DNA of 64,000 bases, from contig CALZBJ010000005.1 in assembly GCA_945619025.1 (NCBI GenBank), positions 97,037 through 161,036 of the forward strand, in the 5' to 3' direction. A program made the translations under genes and the position numbers. Below, piece after piece: positions 18,937 through 26,628 of this stretch. How positions within the stretch are numbered: position 1 is the stretch's first letter; every line of letters begins with the position of its first letter. The notes below the pieces were generated by a model that was not told where the DNA came from, made no database searches, and saw only the letters and a list, made by a program, of their open reading frames with translations. The stretch is from CALZBJ01 sp945619025. GTDB taxonomy: Bacteria > Pseudomonadota > Gammaproteobacteria > Cardiobacteriales > Wohlfahrtiimonadaceae.

Positions 18937-20295
18937 ATGCTGGAACAACGTTGGAGAGAATTGATTACCGCGAAGCGCTTTGGTCATCGTACCGTTGAAG
19001 AGGCGCCGAGTTATCGGACAACCTTCCAGAAAGATTATGATCGGCTCGTATTTTCCGCAGCTTTTCGTCGACTACAAGATAAGACGCAAGTCTTTCCGCT
19101 CGCGCAGACCGATTATATTCGCACTCGTTTAACCCATAGTTTGGAAGTAAGTAGCGTCTGCCGCAGCCTTGGTACAATGCTTGGTGAATATTTGGTGGAT
19201 CGCTATGACATTCCAGGGATTACCGCCTCAAGTTCAGGGGCGATTTTAGCCGCCGGTGCGCTTGCTCATGACATTGGTAATCCGCCATTTGGTCATGCGG
19301 GGGAAGAGGCGATTAGCCGTTTTTTTGCCGATAATCCGATTGGGCAGGAAGCGCTTTCCGAAGTGTCGGATCTTGAAAAAACCGACTTTCTCCATTTTGA
19401 GGGGAATGCTCAAGCCTTTCGACTGTTGACAAAACTGCAAAACTCTCATAATTACGGGGGAATGCAGCTTTCGCTTCCGGTGATTGCGAGCTTTATTAAA
19501 TATCCATGTGGCAGCGATCAACGCAAAAAAGCCGATCACATCGCTTTTCATAAATTTAATTATTTTCAAGCAGAAAAGACCTTTTTCACCCGATTTGCGG
19601 AAGATGCGAAGTTAAAACCGCACGAGACATTACCCAATGCGTGGTATCGTCATCCATTTGCCTATTTGCTCGAGGCGGCGGATGATATCTGTTACAGCTT
19701 GGTCGATATTGAAGATGCTTACCGCTTAAAATTGATCAGTGCGGAAGGGGCATTTGAATTTTATGAGGCGATTATTACCGAGCATCATGAAATGCCGCAT
19801 GCGCGTCTTTCTCGGATTCCTCGGGAAAAAGATCGAGTTGAATATCTGCGCGCTTATACGATCGGGATTTTGGTCGACGAAATCATTAAGGTTTTTATTG
19901 AAAATGAGTCGACAATTTTAGAGGGGAAATGCCGTGAACCGCTCCTCTCTATTATTCCATCTAAAACGGCGATTGCTGAGATTAAACGCTTTGCGTATAA
20001 AAATATTTATGTCTCAGATCCGGTACTAGAGGTGGGAATTGCAGGATTTAAAGTGCTCGAAACATTGCTTGAGGCATTTGTTGGGGCGGTGAGGGCGGAA
20101 GCGCGTGGGCAGGGGAGTTCAAAAACGCGGATGTTAATGGAATTTATGCCAGATCAGTTTTTATCGGATAATCGCATTATAAATCAAGATCCCTACATGC
20201 GTTATTTGCAAGTGACTGATTTTGTTTCGGGGATGACGGATCGATATGCGATAAAAGTGTTCAAGATGATTACCGGAGTTGATTTACCGGTCTAA
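18937..20295 (+). CDS. dgt: Deoxyguanosinetriphosphate triphosphohydrolase-like protein
   Basis: A 452-residue HD-domain dNTPase. The N-terminus has FQKDYDRLVFSAAFRRLQDKTQVFPL, typical of dGTPases. The metal site is formed by RLTHSLEVS, then AHDIGNPPFGHAGE (HD pair), and a later EAADDICYSLVDIEDA. It hydrolyses dNTPs, classically dGTP, to the nucleoside and tripolyphosphate, shaping the nucleotide pool and in some bacteria limiting phage growth. The ATG at 18937 is preceded by GATAGGAGAGGGT. The symbol marks the family; true dGTP preference cannot be read from sequence alone. Confidence 0.93.
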   Translation: MLEQRWRELITAKRFGHRTVEEAPSYRTTFQKDYDRLVFSAAFRRLQDKTQVFPLAQTDYIRTRLTHSLEVSSVCRSLGTMLGEYLVDRYDIPGITASSSGAILAAGALAHDIGNPPFGHAGEEAISRFFADNPIGQEALSEVSDLEKTDFLHFEGNAQAFRLLTKLQNSHNYGGMQLSLPVIASFIKYPCGSDQRKKADHIAFHKFNYFQAEKTFFTRFAEDAKLKPHETLPNAWYRHPFAYLLEAADDICYSLVDIEDAYRLKLISAEGAFEFYEAIITEHHEMPHARLSRIPREKDRVEYLRAYTIGILVDEIIKVFIENESTILEGKCREPLLSIIPSKTAIAEIKRFAYKNIYVSDPVLEVGIAGFKVLETLLEAFVGAVRAEARGQGSSKTRMLMEFMPDQFLSDNRIINQDPYMRYLQVTDFVSGMTDRYAIKVFKMITGVDLPV

Positions 20296-20361
20296 TTTTT
20301 GTTTAATATAGGCGTTAAATTGGCTAAATTGCCGTCAGCTATGGCGGTTTAGAAATACAAG

Positions 20362-20375
20362 TTGACAGATATCAA
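20362..20375 (+). promoter_or_regulatory. FNR/Anr box of the ccoNOQP promoter
   Basis: TTGACAGATATCAA matches the FNR/Anr consensus TTGATNNNNATCAA at 9 of 10 defined positions. A TACTAT -10 element lies at 20397-20402, predicting a start near 20409. The box centre at 20368.5 is then about 41 bp upstream, the standard class II activator position. A 7-bp stem (AGAACCT/AGGTTCT) lies just downstream of the box. The placement argues for oxygen-limited induction of the oxidase operon. Confidence 0.8.
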
Positions 20376-20475
20376 GAACCTATCGCAAGGTTCTAGTACT
20401 ATGCATTGTGTAAGTAAATGTATATTGCTTTAAGGGGTAGTTTTTTAATTATGTTTATTAACTTTCGGGGGTACT

Positions 20476-21933
20476 ATGGGACATACTAAAAGTCTTCATA
20501 ATCAATACGAATACGGGGTGGTTAGAGGTTTTGTAATCACTGCGTTGATCTTCGGTGCTGTCGGGATGTCAGCCGGTCTTTGGGCCGCGCTTGAACTGAC
20601 CTGGCCTGCACTTAACTTTGATTCACCATGGTTATCATTTGGTCGTTTACGTCCAGTGCATACCACAATGGTGATCTTCGGAATGGGGGGATCGGCGTTA
20701 ATCGGTACTTCATTCTATGTTGTTCAGAGAACATGTCACGTTAGATTAGCCTATCCGCTACTAGCGAAATTTGTGTTCTGGGGCTGGGCAATTGTCTTCT
20801 CAATCGTACCGTTCACCTATGTGATGGGCTATACACAAGGTAAAGAGTACGCAGAATTTGAGTGGATTTTTGACTGGGCTGTAGCGGTAATTTGGGTAAC
20901 TTACTTCTGGGTGTATATCAATACAATCTGGAGACGTAAAGTTAAACATATCTACGTTGCAAACTGGTTCTACCTCGGCTTTATCTGTGCAACTGCATTA
21001 CTTCACATCTTCAACAACATCGCGATTCCAGTATTTGGCGCAGGCACGTTAAAATCATATAACGTATTTGCCGGTATGCAAGATGCGATGGTTCAATGGT
21101 GGTACGGCCATAACGCAGTAGGATTCATTCTTACCGTTGCGTTCTTAGGTATGATGTACTACTTCGTTCCAAAAGAAGCTGGACGTCCAATCTACTCCTA
21201 CCGTCTGTCGATCGTTCACTTCTGGGCATTAACCTTCCTTTACATGTGGGCAGGTGCTCACCATTTACACTGGACTTCACTTCCTGACTGGGTTTCATCA
21301 CTTGCAGCGACCTTCTCGGTTCTTCTTCTACTTCCATCATGGGGGGGTATGATCAACGGGATTATGACGCTTTCAGGTGCATGGGATACGATTCGTACTA
21401 ACCCAATTATCCGCTTCATGGTGGTTTCATTATCGTTCTACGGTATGAGTACTTTTGAAGGTCCTTTAATGAGTCTTCGTTCAGTAAACGCGCTTTCGCA
21501 CTACACTGACTGGACCGTTGGACACGTACACTCAGGTGCGTTAGGTTGGGTTGCGATGATTACTTTCGGTTCGCTCTATCACTTAGTTCCCCGTATTTTC
21601 GGTACTAAGATCTATAGCGAGCGTTTAATCTTTGCTCACTTCTGGTTAGCAACTATCGGTATCGTTCTTTACATTGCTTCTCTTTGGGTTGCAGGTATTG
21701 GTCAAGGTATGATGCTTCGTGCATTTAACCCTGAGTACGGTACACTTGTATATCGCTTTATTGAGACTGTGAACTTTATGCACACTCCTTATATCTTTAG
21801 AGCGATCGGTGGTGCACTCTATCTTTTAGGCGCGGTGATTATGATTATCAACTTCGTAATGACTATGCTTTCTGGTAACAGAGAACAAGCGGATAGAAAT
21901 GCTCAAATCCCAGCAGTTGCTGCTCACGCATAA
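20476..21933 (+). CDS. ccoN: Cytochrome cbb3 oxidase catalytic subunit I
   Basis: A 485-residue heme-copper oxidase subunit with about 12 hydrophobic segments. Conserved histidines are visible in LRPVHTTMVIFG (low-spin heme), MVQWWYGHNAVGF (copper B histidine and active-site region), GAHHLHWTSLPDW (two further copper histidines) and VGHVHSGALGWVAM (heme ligands). CcoN reduces oxygen to water at high affinity in microaerobic respiration. It heads ccoN-O-Q-P, 180 nt downstream of dgt, behind an FNR-type promoter. An AACTTTCGGGGGTACT stretch with GGGGG serves as the ribosome binding site. Confidence 0.98.
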   Translation: MGHTKSLHNQYEYGVVRGFVITALIFGAVGMSAGLWAALELTWPALNFDSPWLSFGRLRPVHTTMVIFGMGGSALIGTSFYVVQRTCHVRLAYPLLAKFVFWGWAIVFSIVPFTYVMGYTQGKEYAEFEWIFDWAVAVIWVTYFWVYINTIWRRKVKHIYVANWFYLGFICATALLHIFNNIAIPVFGAGTLKSYNVFAGMQDAMVQWWYGHNAVGFILTVAFLGMMYYFVPKEAGRPIYSYRLSIVHFWALTFLYMWAGAHHLHWTSLPDWVSSLAATFSVLLLLPSWGGMINGIMTLSGAWDTIRTNPIIRFMVVSLSFYGMSTFEGPLMSLRSVNALSHYTDWTVGHVHSGALGWVAMITFGSLYHLVPRIFGTKIYSERLIFAHFWLATIGIVLYIASLWVAGIGQGMMLRAFNPEYGTLVYRFIETVNFMHTPYIFRAIGGALYLLGAVIMIINFVMTMLSGNREQADRNAQIPAVAAHA

Positions 21934-21954
21934 TTAAGATAGGAGTAAATATCA

Positions 21955-22854
21955 ATGATTAAACACGAACGTTTAGAAACCAATAGTGGTCTTCTTCTCC
22001 TCTTTATCATGGTGATTATCAGTATCGGTGGATTAATTGAGATTGTTCCGCTCTTCTATATTGATGATTCGATCGAGGAAGTTAAAAAAGAAGTTCCCAT
22101 GTATGAATTAGATGAGAATTTCAATTATGTAACGGATAAACGTGGTCGTCCTGTCCCCGTTTACGCTACAGATGATAATGGCGAATTCCTGTTAGACGCT
22201 AGAAAACGTAAAGTTCAAGCGACTCAACCGGTTGACGCGGTTCGCCCATACACACCTTTAGAGATGTTAGGTCGTAATATCTACGTTGCTGAAGGTTGCT
22301 ACAACTGTCACTCTCAACAAATCCGCCCAATGCAGGATGAGTTTGAGCGTTACGGTTATTATTCACTCGCTGCTGAATCACAATATGACCGTCCATTCCA
22401 ATGGGGTTCACGTCGTATTGGACCAGACTTAGCAAGAGTTGGCGGTAAAATGGACAATCAATGGCACGTAAATCACTTATATCGTCCGAAAAGTGAAGAG
22501 CCAGATTCCATCATGCCTGCGTATCCTTGGTTACTCAAAGAAAAGCTTGATGTTGAGACCGTTGGTCAACACATGAAAGCGCTTCGTTTAGCTGGGGTAC
22601 CTTATTCTGCAAATATGGAAGAGTACGAAGAAAACCTTGTTAAATTTGGTAAAGAGGTTGCAGACTTACTTCATATTGATAATGCTAAGAAAAATCTTGT
22701 AGAAGAAGCAAAAGAGATCCGTAAAAACTATATTCATAAAGATAAGATCGATGAAATTAGTAAAATGGATGCATTAGTGGCGTATCTACAGGTGCTTGGA
22801 ACTATGGTTGAGTTTAAACAAGACCAAGGTGTTGAGTTCAGTAAATTCCGTTAA
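21955..22854 (+). CDS. ccoO: Cytochrome cbb3 oxidase monoheme subunit II, enlarged
   Basis: The 299-residue CcoO has one N-terminal membrane anchor (LLLLFIMVIISIGGLIEIVPL) and one heme c site, GCYNCHSQQIRP (C115, C118, H119), with methionine ligand candidates in MPAYPWL. It passes electrons from CcoP to CcoN. Typical CcoO is about 205-240 residues with the heme near residue 65. Here roughly 45 extra charged residues (about 45-95) precede the heme, and a helical charged stretch (about 225-270) extends the C-terminal part. It is 21 nt downstream of ccoN with an AGGAG site. Confidence 0.96.
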   Translation: MIKHERLETNSGLLLLFIMVIISIGGLIEIVPLFYIDDSIEEVKKEVPMYELDENFNYVTDKRGRPVPVYATDDNGEFLLDARKRKVQATQPVDAVRPYTPLEMLGRNIYVAEGCYNCHSQQIRPMQDEFERYGYYSLAAESQYDRPFQWGSRRIGPDLARVGGKMDNQWHVNHLYRPKSEEPDSIMPAYPWLLKEKLDVETVGQHMKALRLAGVPYSANMEEYEENLVKFGKEVADLLHIDNAKKNLVEEAKEIRKNYIHKDKIDEISKMDALVAYLQVLGTMVEFKQDQGVEFSKFR

Positions 22855-22872
22855 TTGGAAAGGAGACATAGA

Positions 22873-23091
22873 ATGACAGATTTTTTAATGTGGTTTACCG
22901 ACATGGGTAACAGTAAAACACTGGCAGCTGTGCTTTTCTTTACAGTGTTTGTCGGAATTCTGTTCTATGTCTTCACTGGAAAAGAACGTAAAGAGCGTTT
23001 TGATCAATACCGCTATATCCCTTTTATGGATGACGAAGACGATTTAAATCGGGCTATCGAAGAAGATCAAAAGGGAAAAAGCGATCGGTAA
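22873..23091 (+). CDS. ccoQ: Cytochrome cbb3 oxidase subunit CcoQ
   Basis: 72 residues from the ATG at 22873-22875, which follows AAAGGAGACATAG; an earlier in-frame start at 22855 lacks a site. The protein has one membrane helix (LAAVLFFTVFVGILFYVF) followed by GKERKERFDQYRYIPFMDDED, the usual CcoQ/FixQ pattern of a short hydrophobic helix and charged tail. CcoQ stabilises the oxidase complex. It sits between ccoO and ccoP as in other proteobacteria. Confidence 0.93.
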   Translation: MTDFLMWFTDMGNSKTLAAVLFFTVFVGILFYVFTGKERKERFDQYRYIPFMDDEDDLNRAIEEDQKGKSDR

Positions 23092-23126
23092 TGATTTAAA
23101 CTTCACATATTGCTGAGGAATTTAAA

Positions 23127-24107
23127 ATGAGTGAAAACAAAGAAAAAGATTTTGAAAAATTAGAAGGTATTACCGGGCATGTCTGGGACGAGGATTTGTG
23201 CGAATATAACAACCCTCTTCCGCGCTGGTGGCTAATGGCTTTCTACGGTACGGTAATTTTCAGTATTGGCTATTGGATTTTATTCCCAACGTGGCCACTG
23301 CCTAACTCCTATACTAAAGGGTTCTACACTCTTGAAGTTAAAGAGAATGGGGAAACGACAGACCGTAACTGGAACAGCCGTGTACGTTTAGTAAACGAAC
23401 TTCAGTCATCTCCAGAAGCGCAAAGCCGTACAGAGAACCTTCAAAAGTTAAGCGAAATGAAACCTGCAGAGATCTTACAAGATCCTAAGATGATTCAATT
23501 TGCACGTGCGGTTGGTAAAGTAACCTTTGGTGATAACTGTGCAACCTGTCACAACGCAAATGCGCAAGGTCAAATCGGGATGTATCCGAACTTAACCGAT
23601 AACGCATGGTTATGGGGCGGTAAGCTTGAGCAGATCGAAGAGACTATCACGCGTGGTCGTAAAGGTAACATGACACCGGCTAAACCGGAGAAAGGCCCTG
23701 CGAACATGACCGATGATCAGATCTTAGATGTAAGTAAATACGCATTAAGTCTTTCAGGCAACTACTCAGGAGATGAGGAAGCGCTTGAGCGCGGCGAGAA
23801 ACTATTCTACGGCCGTACACCTAACGCATGTCATACTTGTCACGTAAACTATGCAAGTGGCAGTAAAGAAGCAAAAGGTAACCCACTTATGGGGGCGCCT
23901 GACTTAACTGACAATATTTGGGAAATCGTTGATATTAACAGTATGACGACTCCTGAAGAGAAACTTGCAGCGATCATTCCACACGTTGAAAATGGTGTTG
24001 TTCCTGATACCACTCACCGTGAAATGCCTTCATGGAAAGATCGTCTAACGAAAGAACAGATCCGTGCACTTGCGGTATATGTTCACCAGTTAGGCGGTGG
24101 TCAGTAA
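23127..24107 (+). CDS. ccoP: Cytochrome cbb3 oxidase diheme subunit III
   Basis: The 326-residue CcoP starts with the conserved cytoplasmic stretch GHVWDEDLCEYNNPLPRWW and one membrane anchor (LMAFYGTVIFSIGYWILFPTWP). Two heme c sites follow: DNCATCHNANAQG and NACHTCHVNYASG, in the periplasm. It receives electrons from the cytochrome bc1 complex or soluble cytochromes c. Both heme motifs are intact. A clear terminator follows at 24141-24177, so ccoN-O-Q-P ends here. Confidence 0.97.
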   Translation: MSENKEKDFEKLEGITGHVWDEDLCEYNNPLPRWWLMAFYGTVIFSIGYWILFPTWPLPNSYTKGFYTLEVKENGETTDRNWNSRVRLVNELQSSPEAQSRTENLQKLSEMKPAEILQDPKMIQFARAVGKVTFGDNCATCHNANAQGQIGMYPNLTDNAWLWGGKLEQIEETITRGRKGNMTPAKPEKGPANMTDDQILDVSKYALSLSGNYSGDEEALERGEKLFYGRTPNACHTCHVNYASGSKEAKGNPLMGAPDLTDNIWEIVDINSMTTPEEKLAAIIPHVENGVVPDTTHREMPSWKDRLTKEQIRALAVYVHQLGGGQ

Positions 24108-24140
24108 ATACTGATTGCTAAGACAATTTAAAGTAATAGG

Positions 24141-24177
24141 AAAGGATTTTTAGACACCGTTTAAAAATCCTTTTTTT
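24141..24177 (+). terminator. ccoNOQP terminator
   Basis: AAAGGATTTTTA at 24141-24152 and TAAAAATCCTTT at 24162-24173 form a perfect 12-bp stem with a 9-nt loop, and the second arm runs into a run of seven T. It lies 34 nt after the ccoP stop. Confidence 0.9.
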
Positions 24178-24224
24178 AAAGATAGAAAAATGATCTGTGG
24201 TATGATTATACGCGGTAAATAGCA

Positions 24225-24230
24225 TATAAT
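24225..24230 (+). promoter_or_regulatory. Probable -10 element of the ccoG promoter
   Basis: A perfect TATAAT hexamer lies between the ccoP terminator and the start of ccoG. No good -35 sequence stands at 17 bp upstream, so this promoter may need an activator. It implies that ccoG-fixH-ccoI-ccoS has its own promoter. Confidence 0.4.
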
Positions 24231-24271
24231 AGGGCCATCTATTTTAGGTGTGTAGACAAGAGGTACGTGTA

Positions 24272-25687
24272 GTGAGCAACCAACAAACTCCAGAAGCAGC
24301 AGAACTGTATGAAAAACGCATCCCAATTTTTACCCGCTCGGTAAAAGGGAAGTTCAGAACGTTCAAAACCAGTATGTTGCTATTAGCATATGCAACATTC
24401 TTTTTATTACCTTGGGTGCCATGGGATCGTGGAATTCCGGGCATACAGCAGGCGATCCAATTTGACATTGTCGGTCGTCAATTTTATATTTTCAATCTTT
24501 TAGTCGACATTCAGAATATTTTCTGGTTAGCAGGGGTGCTCGCACTCTTTGCATTTGGTCTATTCTTCGTAACCGCTGTGCTCGGTCGAGTTTTTTGTGG
24601 GTATTTTTGTTTCCAAACAATTTGGACTGACGCATTTATGTTTATCGAATCATGGGTGCAAGGCGATAGAAATGCACGTAAAAAGCTTTATGAAAGCCCA
24701 TGGAATGGTGAGAAATTTGCAAAAGTAGGGGGGACTTGGTTGCTCTGGTTACTCTTTGCATTTTGGACAGGTTTTACCTTTACCGCGTATTGGAACTATG
24801 CGCCAAAACTCTTTATTGATTTCTTTACCGGCCACGCGCCTTTTGCGGCGTATATGACAACGCTTTTCTTAACCGCAACCACCTTCATTATGGCAGGATT
24901 TGCCCGTGAACAAGTCTGTACCTTTATGTGTCCCTATGCTCGTTTCCAAGGGGTAATGTTCGATAAAGATACCTTGATCGTCACCTATGATGAAAAACGT
25001 GGTGAAGGTGAAAAAGGTCGCCATAAACCAATCCGTGGGGCTCGTGAGCATGATGAACGTGTTGCAACCGGCCATGGTGATTGTATTGATTGTGGCCTTT
25101 GTGTGCATGTGTGTCCTGCCGGAATCGATATCCGTGATGGGGTAAACTATAAATGTATTACTTGTGGTCTGTGTATTGACGCATGTAATAACATGATGAC
25201 CAGCCTTAACTATCCAACTGGTCTGATTCGTTATGAGTCTGAGCGTGGATTAGAAGGTGGAAAAACCAACTATTTCTCACCGCGTAACATCGGCTATTTC
25301 ACCGTGATTTGTGTGATTATTGGCCTATTAGGATTCAGTGTTGCGAACCGTGATAATGCGCAATACAAAATTGAACCCGAACGCCGCGCACTGGTAACGC
25401 TATCAGATAGCCGTTTACAAAAACGTTATGAGATTAAACTTAATAACCTCTCCTTGTCAAAACAGCAATTCTTTGTTGAGTTAGAAGATAAAGATAACTA
25501 CGAGCTTGATATGCCATTTAACGGTTATATTCTTGAATCAAGTGAGCGCATCAGCTTAGCAGCAAGTGTTATCGCTGGAAAAGGGGAAACTGAGGATCGT
25601 GAGATCGGCTTTATTGTGACAGTTAAAGATCCAGCTACTGGTGAAGTAACCGATCAACGCCGCGTTAAAGCGATCTTTGGTAACTAA
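24272..25687 (+). CDS. ccoG: Cytochrome c oxidase accessory protein CcoG (RdxA/FixG family)
   Basis: 471 residues from the GTG at 24272-24274, preceded by AGAGGT at suitable spacing; an upstream GTG at 24248 lacks one. The protein has about five membrane helices, a membrane-buried CGYFCFQTIW motif, MCPYARFQ, and a double ferredoxin-like cluster region (CIDCGLCVHVCPAGIDIR and CITCGLCIDACNNMM), then a C-terminal Ig-like domain. CcoG is thought to reduce or handle copper during cbb3 oxidase assembly. The cluster cysteines are complete. Confidence 0.94.
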   Translation: MSNQQTPEAAELYEKRIPIFTRSVKGKFRTFKTSMLLLAYATFFLLPWVPWDRGIPGIQQAIQFDIVGRQFYIFNLLVDIQNIFWLAGVLALFAFGLFFVTAVLGRVFCGYFCFQTIWTDAFMFIESWVQGDRNARKKLYESPWNGEKFAKVGGTWLLWLLFAFWTGFTFTAYWNYAPKLFIDFFTGHAPFAAYMTTLFLTATTFIMAGFAREQVCTFMCPYARFQGVMFDKDTLIVTYDEKRGEGEKGRHKPIRGAREHDERVATGHGDCIDCGLCVHVCPAGIDIRDGVNYKCITCGLCIDACNNMMTSLNYPTGLIRYESERGLEGGKTNYFSPRNIGYFTVICVIIGLLGFSVANRDNAQYKIEPERRALVTLSDSRLQKRYEIKLNNLSLSKQQFFVELEDKDNYELDMPFNGYILESSERISLAASVIAGKGETEDREIGFIVTVKDPATGEVTDQRRVKAIFGN

Positions 25688-25706
25688 TAAACTAGAGGAA
25701 TCGTTC

Positions 25707-26576
25707 ATGATTGGCACAATTATATTTATGGTATCGGGCATTGTTGGGGTTTTTCTACTCTGCCTGATGTTTAACAAACTATTACGCTTTACCTATCTGC
25801 AAGCGGCGAGTATTTCAGCGCTGATTAGTATCGCAGTATTGGTACCGGTGTCGATCGTGAATTGGCAGGGGGGCGATGTTCTCGCTCTCTACCTTTCATC
25901 GAATCTTGTCACTGCGTTTGCATATTATCTCATCGGGAAGGGTGGGCTTAAATCTTTAGCCGGTAATGATGGCAAAAAGATGCACTGGGGCCCGATCGCG
26001 ATCTTAGCGTTCTTCGTTGTCCTTGTAATCGTTGACCTTAACTTTGTCTTTATGGCAGAAAAAGGGCTTCGCTTTACTAAAAACGATGGTGTTGAGGTGA
26101 ATACTCGATTCTCAGGCGAAGTTCCGAATGCCTATCACAAAAAAGAAGCTTATTTTAATGAGTATCAAAAACGTATGGTGCTTCAGCGTGAACGTGGTTG
26201 GAAAGTCGATTTTGGCTTTGAGAAAACCCCGCGTATTGATGAAGATAATGTCTTTAAAATTCGTGTGATTGATCGTGATAATTATCCCATTAATGATGCA
26301 GTAATAGTGGCTGAATTTGGCCGTTCGGCAGAGCAAGAGCTTGATCGTGTGTATGATGTCAAAATGGTTGGGCCAGGGCTTTACGAAGTACCGGTTAAAT
26401 TTGAGCGCGTCGGTCGCTGGAATTTAGAGCTGTTAATCACAAAAGCTGATGTAACCTTTGAACAAGTCGCTTCAACGGTGATTAATTGTGAAGTCGGCAA
26501 TAGTGAATGTGAAGCGCGCCTTGATCAGTTACTTAATAAAAAGCGTAAAGGCCGTGCGGTTACTGCGCAAAACTAA
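25707..26576 (+). CDS. FixH/CcoH family protein with N-terminal membrane region
   Basis: 289 residues from the ATG at 25707-25709 (AGAGGAA site). The first 120 residues have about four hydrophobic segments. The remainder is a FixH-like periplasmic domain (DFGFEKTPRIDEDNVFKIRV, then GPGLYEVPVKFERVGRWNLELLI). FixH/CcoH helps mature or stabilise the cbb3 oxidase. It is longer than the usual 160-170-residue FixH because of the extra N-terminal helices. It sits between ccoG and ccoI, as fixH does. Confidence 0.85.
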   Translation: MIGTIIFMVSGIVGVFLLCLMFNKLLRFTYLQAASISALISIAVLVPVSIVNWQGGDVLALYLSSNLVTAFAYYLIGKGGLKSLAGNDGKKMHWGPIAILAFFVVLVIVDLNFVFMAEKGLRFTKNDGVEVNTRFSGEVPNAYHKKEAYFNEYQKRMVLQRERGWKVDFGFEKTPRIDEDNVFKIRVIDRDNYPINDAVIVAEFGRSAEQELDRVYDVKMVGPGLYEVPVKFERVGRWNLELLITKADVTFEQVASTVINCEVGNSECEARLDQLLNKKRKGRAVTAQN

Positions 26577-26628
26577 GTCGCATCAAGCATTAATAACAAC
26601 TATAACTCGATAACTAAAGAGAGATGAA

